Made by a program: the position numbers and the translations under genes. The notes under the pieces are model-generated. The model was not told the DNA's origin and did not search any database. It saw only the letters and a list, made by a program, of their open reading frames with translations. Positions 6,396 to 8,442 of a stretch of DNA of 8,442 nucleotides are shown here, in pieces. The number at the start of each line of letters is the position of its first letter. The first letter of the stretch is position 1. Source of the DNA: DATAXP01 sp036272935. GTDB taxonomy: Bacteria; Planctomycetota; Planctomycetia; Pirellulales; PNKZ01. Location of the stretch: the NCBI GenBank assembly GCA_036272935.1, contig DATAXP010000028.1:1-8442 (forward strand), given 5' to 3'.

Positions 6396-6415
6396 GCGCG
6401 GCCTGCAAAGGCGAG

Positions 6416-6435
6416 CGGGGGCAGTAATGCCCCCG
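6416..6435 (+). terminator. GC-rich hairpin behind fabF
   Basis: A perfect 8-bp stem (6416-6423 with 6428-6435) with GTAA loop begins 21 bases after the fabF stop. There is no T-run after it, so it is at best an atypical terminator. It may be a dispersed palindrome that limits transcript decay at the 3' end. Confidence 0.45.
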
Positions 6436-6468
6436 GCTATCGAACACTCGCTATTTGTGCGGAGCTAC

Positions 6469-6488
6469 CGGGGCGTTGACACGCCCCG
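6469..6488. repeat. Second perfect hairpin behind fabF
   Basis: An 8-bp stem (CGGGGCGT 6469-6476 with ACGCCCCG 6481-6488) with TGAC loop. It is a different sequence from the hairpin at 6416 but of the same size (8 bp, 4-nt loop). It may act as a bidirectional transcription barrier or be a dispersed element. Confidence 0.5.
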
Positions 6489-6732
6489 CTCGCCAGAGCG
6501 GTTTATACTCTTCCACTACGCGCCCGATACGACTTGCAACACTCTGCTGAATTGACTGAATCTGGTCTGCTGGTGTCCGCCAATAGACCGAAATCAATCG
6601 ATCGGATGAACTATCTACCTGTGCACGAGTGGCAATCGGACAAATGACGGTGCGGCAACACGGACGGTCCAGGCCTTGTTCATCCGTTGGGGAAACCACT
6701 AAAGGCACGGCGAACGCCACGTTCCAGGCGCA
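6489..6732. other. Unassigned lower-GC stretch with a weak minus-strand ORF
   Basis: No gene is recognised here. The minus strand is open from 6720 to 6451 (89 codons); its middle part (RLISVYWRTPADQIQSIQQSVASRIGRVVEEY) reads like protein, but its end runs through the hairpin at 6469-6488 and there is no convincing ribosome site. It could be the 3' remnant of a gene cut on its right side by the transposon scar that starts at about 6733. Base composition is clearly less GC-rich than the fab genes. No RNA gene or promoter is evident. Confidence 0.25.
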
Positions 6733-6752
6733 AAGTTCTGGTGCCAGAACTT
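6733..6752. repeat. 20-bp near-perfect palindrome at the end of the IS3 remnant
   Basis: AAGTTCTGG (6733-6741) and CCAGAACTT (6744-6752) form a 9-bp perfect inverted repeat with two bases between. It includes the TAA that ends the IS3 transposase remnant, on its left side. It may mark the recombination or deletion endpoint of the IS3 element, or be an unrelated dispersed palindrome. Confidence 0.6.
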
Positions 6753-6960
6753 AAAAGACGCGCATCAGCCGCTGCACACGCTTGCGATTCACGCCCAACA
6801 CGATGGCCAGCTTGCGACTGCCGTATAACGGTGTGGCCAGGTACTGCCGGTCGATCGCCCGCATCAAGGTCAGGTTCTCGGCCGTCTCGCCCACGGGCGT
6901 GTGGTAGCGCGTGCTGCGGGCCAGGCCCAGCGGCTCGCACTGCCGCGCCACGCACAGCTG
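6751..6960 (-). pseudogene. IS3-family transposase (OrfB) remnant
   Basis: About 70 codons on the minus strand read RQCEPLGLARSTRYH, then GETAENLTLMRAIDRQYLATPLYGSRKLA and VNRKRVQRLMRV. This is the region of IS3-family OrfB between its N-terminus and the DDE core. Complete OrfB proteins are about 270-290 residues; here the catalytic domain is absent, since the frame stops at 6751-6753 right after RLMRV. A few residues also seem missing between YGSRKLA and VNRKRV, where homologues usually have a longer loop. Upstream the frame joins unrelated sequence at about 6958-6964. It cannot be active and is a relic of an older insertion. Confidence 0.8.
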
Positions 6961-7159
6961 AAACCGTGACCGTGGCATGGCCATTGTCGCCAATGTAGAT
7001 GGAACTCGTATCCACGTTAAATAATGAGTTGGTCCCTGAAACGAGCAGCGATCCGCTTGAACCGTTGTTTTGCCCGATAATCGATGCATCGTCACTCTCG
7101 AACGAGAACGAGTGACCGCTGAGAATGGAAAGCGATCCCTGATTTGAATAGCCAATGAC
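6961..7159 (-). pseudogene. Fragment of a T5SS/PEP-CTERM-type repeat surface protein
   Basis: The minus-strand frame gives VIGYSNQGSLSILSG, SFESDDASIIGQNNGSSG, SLLVSGTNSLFNVD and SSIYIGDNGHATVTVS. The pattern IGxxxGSxGSLxVSG repeats every 26-28 residues and is rich in S, G, N and T. It matches the beta-helical repeats (the T5SS/PEP-CTERM-associated repeat type) of large secreted or surface proteins, which planctomycetes often encode. Neither start nor end is present: the reading passes into the IS3 remnant on its 3' side near 6960 and meets the insertion sequence at 7160. The same frame stays open and repeat-like up to about 7218 (TILSRNPAFTYLNSNGLGTT), so the right boundary is uncertain. GC is lower than in the flanking transposase gene. 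Confidence 0.65.
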
Positions 7160-7182
7160 AGTAGTTCCAAGTCCGTTTGAAT
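7160..7182 (+). repeat. Left terminal inverted repeat of the insertion sequence
   Basis: The first 13 bases match the complement of 8430-8442 exactly; TTTGA further in is also shared, displaced by one base. The same bases are open in the minus-strand repeat-protein frame (GLGTT), the reason for some doubt about the boundary. Confidence 0.65.
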
Positions 7183-7254
7183 TGAGATAGGTGAACGCAG
7201 GGTTCCTGCTGAGAATGGTTTGTGTCAAGAAGACCAAACCCAGGGAGGGAACCC

Positions 7255-8421
7255 ATGCGTTCACGGACGAATCATACGTTATCGAGCCAGGAAGTTCATC
7301 GTTGGGCGCTGGAATGGTTGTTGCAAGCAAGCTTGCTGAAGGATCATGGTTGGCGATGCACGGCGGCGGTCGTGTGGAACGTGGTGCTGCGCGCGGCGGC
7401 GCGGATGACGAGCGTGTTCGCCGCTTGCAGCGATTTGGCTCGCGCGCCGTCTCAGGAAGCGGTGTTCGGGGCGCTGGTCGAAGGTCTGCCCAAGACACTG
7501 CGGGTGTTGGAAGCTCGTTTGAACCTGGCGTTGACCGGAAACCTGCCGCGCCCGATGCGTCGGCGGAGTTGGCAGGTGGCGATCGACTGGCACTTGCAGC
7601 CGTACTACGGCGAGCCCTACGCCAGCCGCAACGAGATTTACTATGGCAAGCCGCGGCAGGGAACGAAGAAGTTTCATGCGTATGCCACGGCGTGCATCGT
7701 GCAATATGGCCAGCGTTACACGCTGGCGCTGAGCTGGGTGCGGCGACAGGAAACCATGGCGGTCGTGCTCGGGCGGCTGATCGCTCAAATCCGCAACAGC
7801 GGGCTGAAAACACGGTGCGTGCTGTTGGATCGGGCGTTTTTCAGCGTGCCGGTGGTCGCGCTGCTCCAGCAGGAGAAGCTGCCGTTTTTGATGCCGGTCG
7901 TGTTCCGCGGTCGCAAGCCCAAGCGGGGCCGCAAAGCCACCGGCTTGCGCTGGATTCAGCGCCAGCGCGCCGGCTGGCACGAGCACACGCTCCAGAACAA
8001 ACAGCGGCAGGCGACGATCGCGGTGTGCGTGGCCTACCGCACGCATCGCAATCGGAAAGACCGCAAGCGCGTGCAACAGAAGCTGTTGTTCGGCGCATGG
8101 CGCGTGCACGGCTCGCCTCAAGAAATCCGCACCCGTTATCGCAAGCGGTTTGGCATCGAGACCAGCTACCGGCAAATGCGCCAAGCCCGCATCTACACCT
8201 GCACGCGCAACCCGCGCCTGCGGCTGGTGTTCGTCGCGGTGGCCCTGATCTTGCGCAACTTGTGGGTCTGGATTCATGCCACACACCTGGCCGACGGACC
8301 CCGCGACAACCTCACGCTCAACCCGCAACGGCTGCGATTCAAACGACTGCTCGACTGGCTGGCGCACAGCGTGACCACCTTACTACACGACGGATCAACA
8401 CCTTGCGTCAGCCTGGAATGA
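7255..8421 (+). CDS. DDE transposase, IS4 superfamily (ISH3-like)
   Basis: A 388-residue transposase that should cut and move the surrounding element by DDE (RNase H-fold) chemistry. Acidic residues in expected places are D111 in AIDWHLQPYYG, D192 in VLLDRAFFS and E302 in RYRKRFGIETSYRQM, which follows the Y(2)R(3)E signature of IS4-type enzymes. The segment RNPRLRLVFVAVALILRNLWVW near the C-terminus is typical of this group. The second motif has RAF where RGF is common. ATG 7255 is preferred over GTG 7222 because AGGGAGGGA ends 4 bases before it. The frame is intact and uninterrupted, so it may be active. IS4 superfamily is firm; ISH3-like is my best match from memory of the family. Confidence 0.88.
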   Translation: MRSRTNHTLSSQEVHRWALEWLLQASLLKDHGWRCTAAVVWNVVLRAAARMTSVFAACSDLARAPSQEAVFGALVEGLPKTLRVLEARLNLALTGNLPRPMRRRSWQVAIDWHLQPYYGEPYASRNEIYYGKPRQGTKKFHAYATACIVQYGQRYTLALSWVRRQETMAVVLGRLIAQIRNSGLKTRCVLLDRAFFSVPVVALLQQEKLPFLMPVVFRGRKPKRGRKATGLRWIQRQRAGWHEHTLQNKQRQATIAVCVAYRTHRNRKDRKRVQQKLLFGAWRVHGSPQEIRTRYRKRFGIETSYRQMRQARIYTCTRNPRLRLVFVAVALILRNLWVWIHATHLADGPRDNLTLNPQRLRFKRLLDWLAHSVTTLLHDGSTPCVSLE

Positions 8422-8442
8422 ATCAAAGCACTTGGAACTACT
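8421..8442 (-). repeat. Right terminal inverted repeat of the insertion sequence, reaching the window edge
   Basis: ACTTGGAACTACT (8430-8442) is the exact complement of 7160-7172, and TCAAA just before it pairs with TTTGA at the left end. The repeat starts right at the transposase stop codon. Its outer end is not visible. Confidence 0.65.

Larger units (their letters stand above)
7160..8442 (+). mobile_element. IS4-superfamily (ISH3-like) insertion sequence, complete or nearly so
   Basis: The element is bounded by a perfect 13-bp inverted repeat: AGTAGTTCCAAGT at 7160-7172 and its complement at 8430-8442. The match continues inward with TTTGA on both sides after a one-base gap. One transposase gene fills it, with about 95 bases of leader and only some 8 bases between the stop codon and the right repeat. 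The length of at least 1283 bp is usual for the group. The window ends on the last base of the match, so the right repeat may extend and the target duplication cannot be seen. Confidence 0.7.

Noticed and set aside
6680..7813. Minus-strand open frame of 377 codons
   Set aside because: Its right half is antisense to the transposase and its left end is the wrong frame of the IS3 remnant; only the repeat-protein part at 6961-7159 (perhaps to 7218) looks coding.
7279..8367. Minus-strand open frame of 362 codons opposite the transposase
   Set aside because: It is a GC-driven shadow of the transposase gene, whose DDE motifs are clear on the + strand.
1..8442. CRISPR array, tRNA, rRNA, riboswitch or defence system
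   Set aside because: No spaced direct repeats, no tRNA or rRNA landmarks, no riboswitch-like leader and no defence-type protein motifs were found in any region.

Overview
The window looks like chromosomal DNA of a planctomycete, probably of the Pirellula group. The grounds are high GC, many GTG starts, short LRR lipoproteins of the TDAG type, a DUF3500 protein, GC-rich dispersed hairpins between genes, and a fragment of a T5SS/PEP-CTERM-type repeat protein. The assignment is inferred from gene content and style; no phylogenetic marker was compared.

Layout. Bases 1-140 are the 3' end of a group II intron (domains V and VI, + strand); the rest lies outside the window. Bases 237-2515 hold a minus-strand group of envelope or secreted proteins: an LRR lipoprotein (1784-2515), a small doubtful or frame-broken ORF (1580-1741), a DUF3500 protein with a signal peptide and its own promoter (421-1479), and a 57-residue single-pass membrane protein (237-410) 10 bases behind it. 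Bases 2570-6395 are a plus-strand ribosome and fatty-acid-synthesis cluster: rpmF (L32), fabD, fabG, acpP, fabF. A good sigma70-type promoter precedes rpmF and a second one precedes acpP; acpP and fabF overlap by ATGA. FabD loads malonyl onto the carrier AcpP, FabF condenses malonyl-ACP with acyl-ACP, and FabG reduces the ketoacyl-ACP. The dehydratase and enoyl reductase are not here, nor are plsX and fabH, which often sit between rpmF and fabD in other bacteria.

From 6396 to the end the sequence is mobile or decayed: two strong hairpins, an unassigned lower-GC stretch, a short minus-strand remnant of an IS3-family transposase (6751-6960), about 200 bases of a minus-strand T5SS/PEP-CTERM-type repeat gene (6961-7159), and an almost complete insertion sequence with an intact IS4-superfamily (ISH3-like) DDE transposase on the + strand (7255-8421). 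A 13-bp perfect terminal inverted repeat sits at 7160-7172 and 8430-8442. The simplest reading is that a large surface-protein gene was broken by both elements.

I found no CRISPR array, tRNA, rRNA or recognisable defence system, and nothing I would call a new biological system. The most useful observations are the layered transposon scar at 6751-8442, the intron end at the left edge, the small membrane protein paired with DUF3500, and the frame-displaced lipoprotein-like stretch near 1580-1790.
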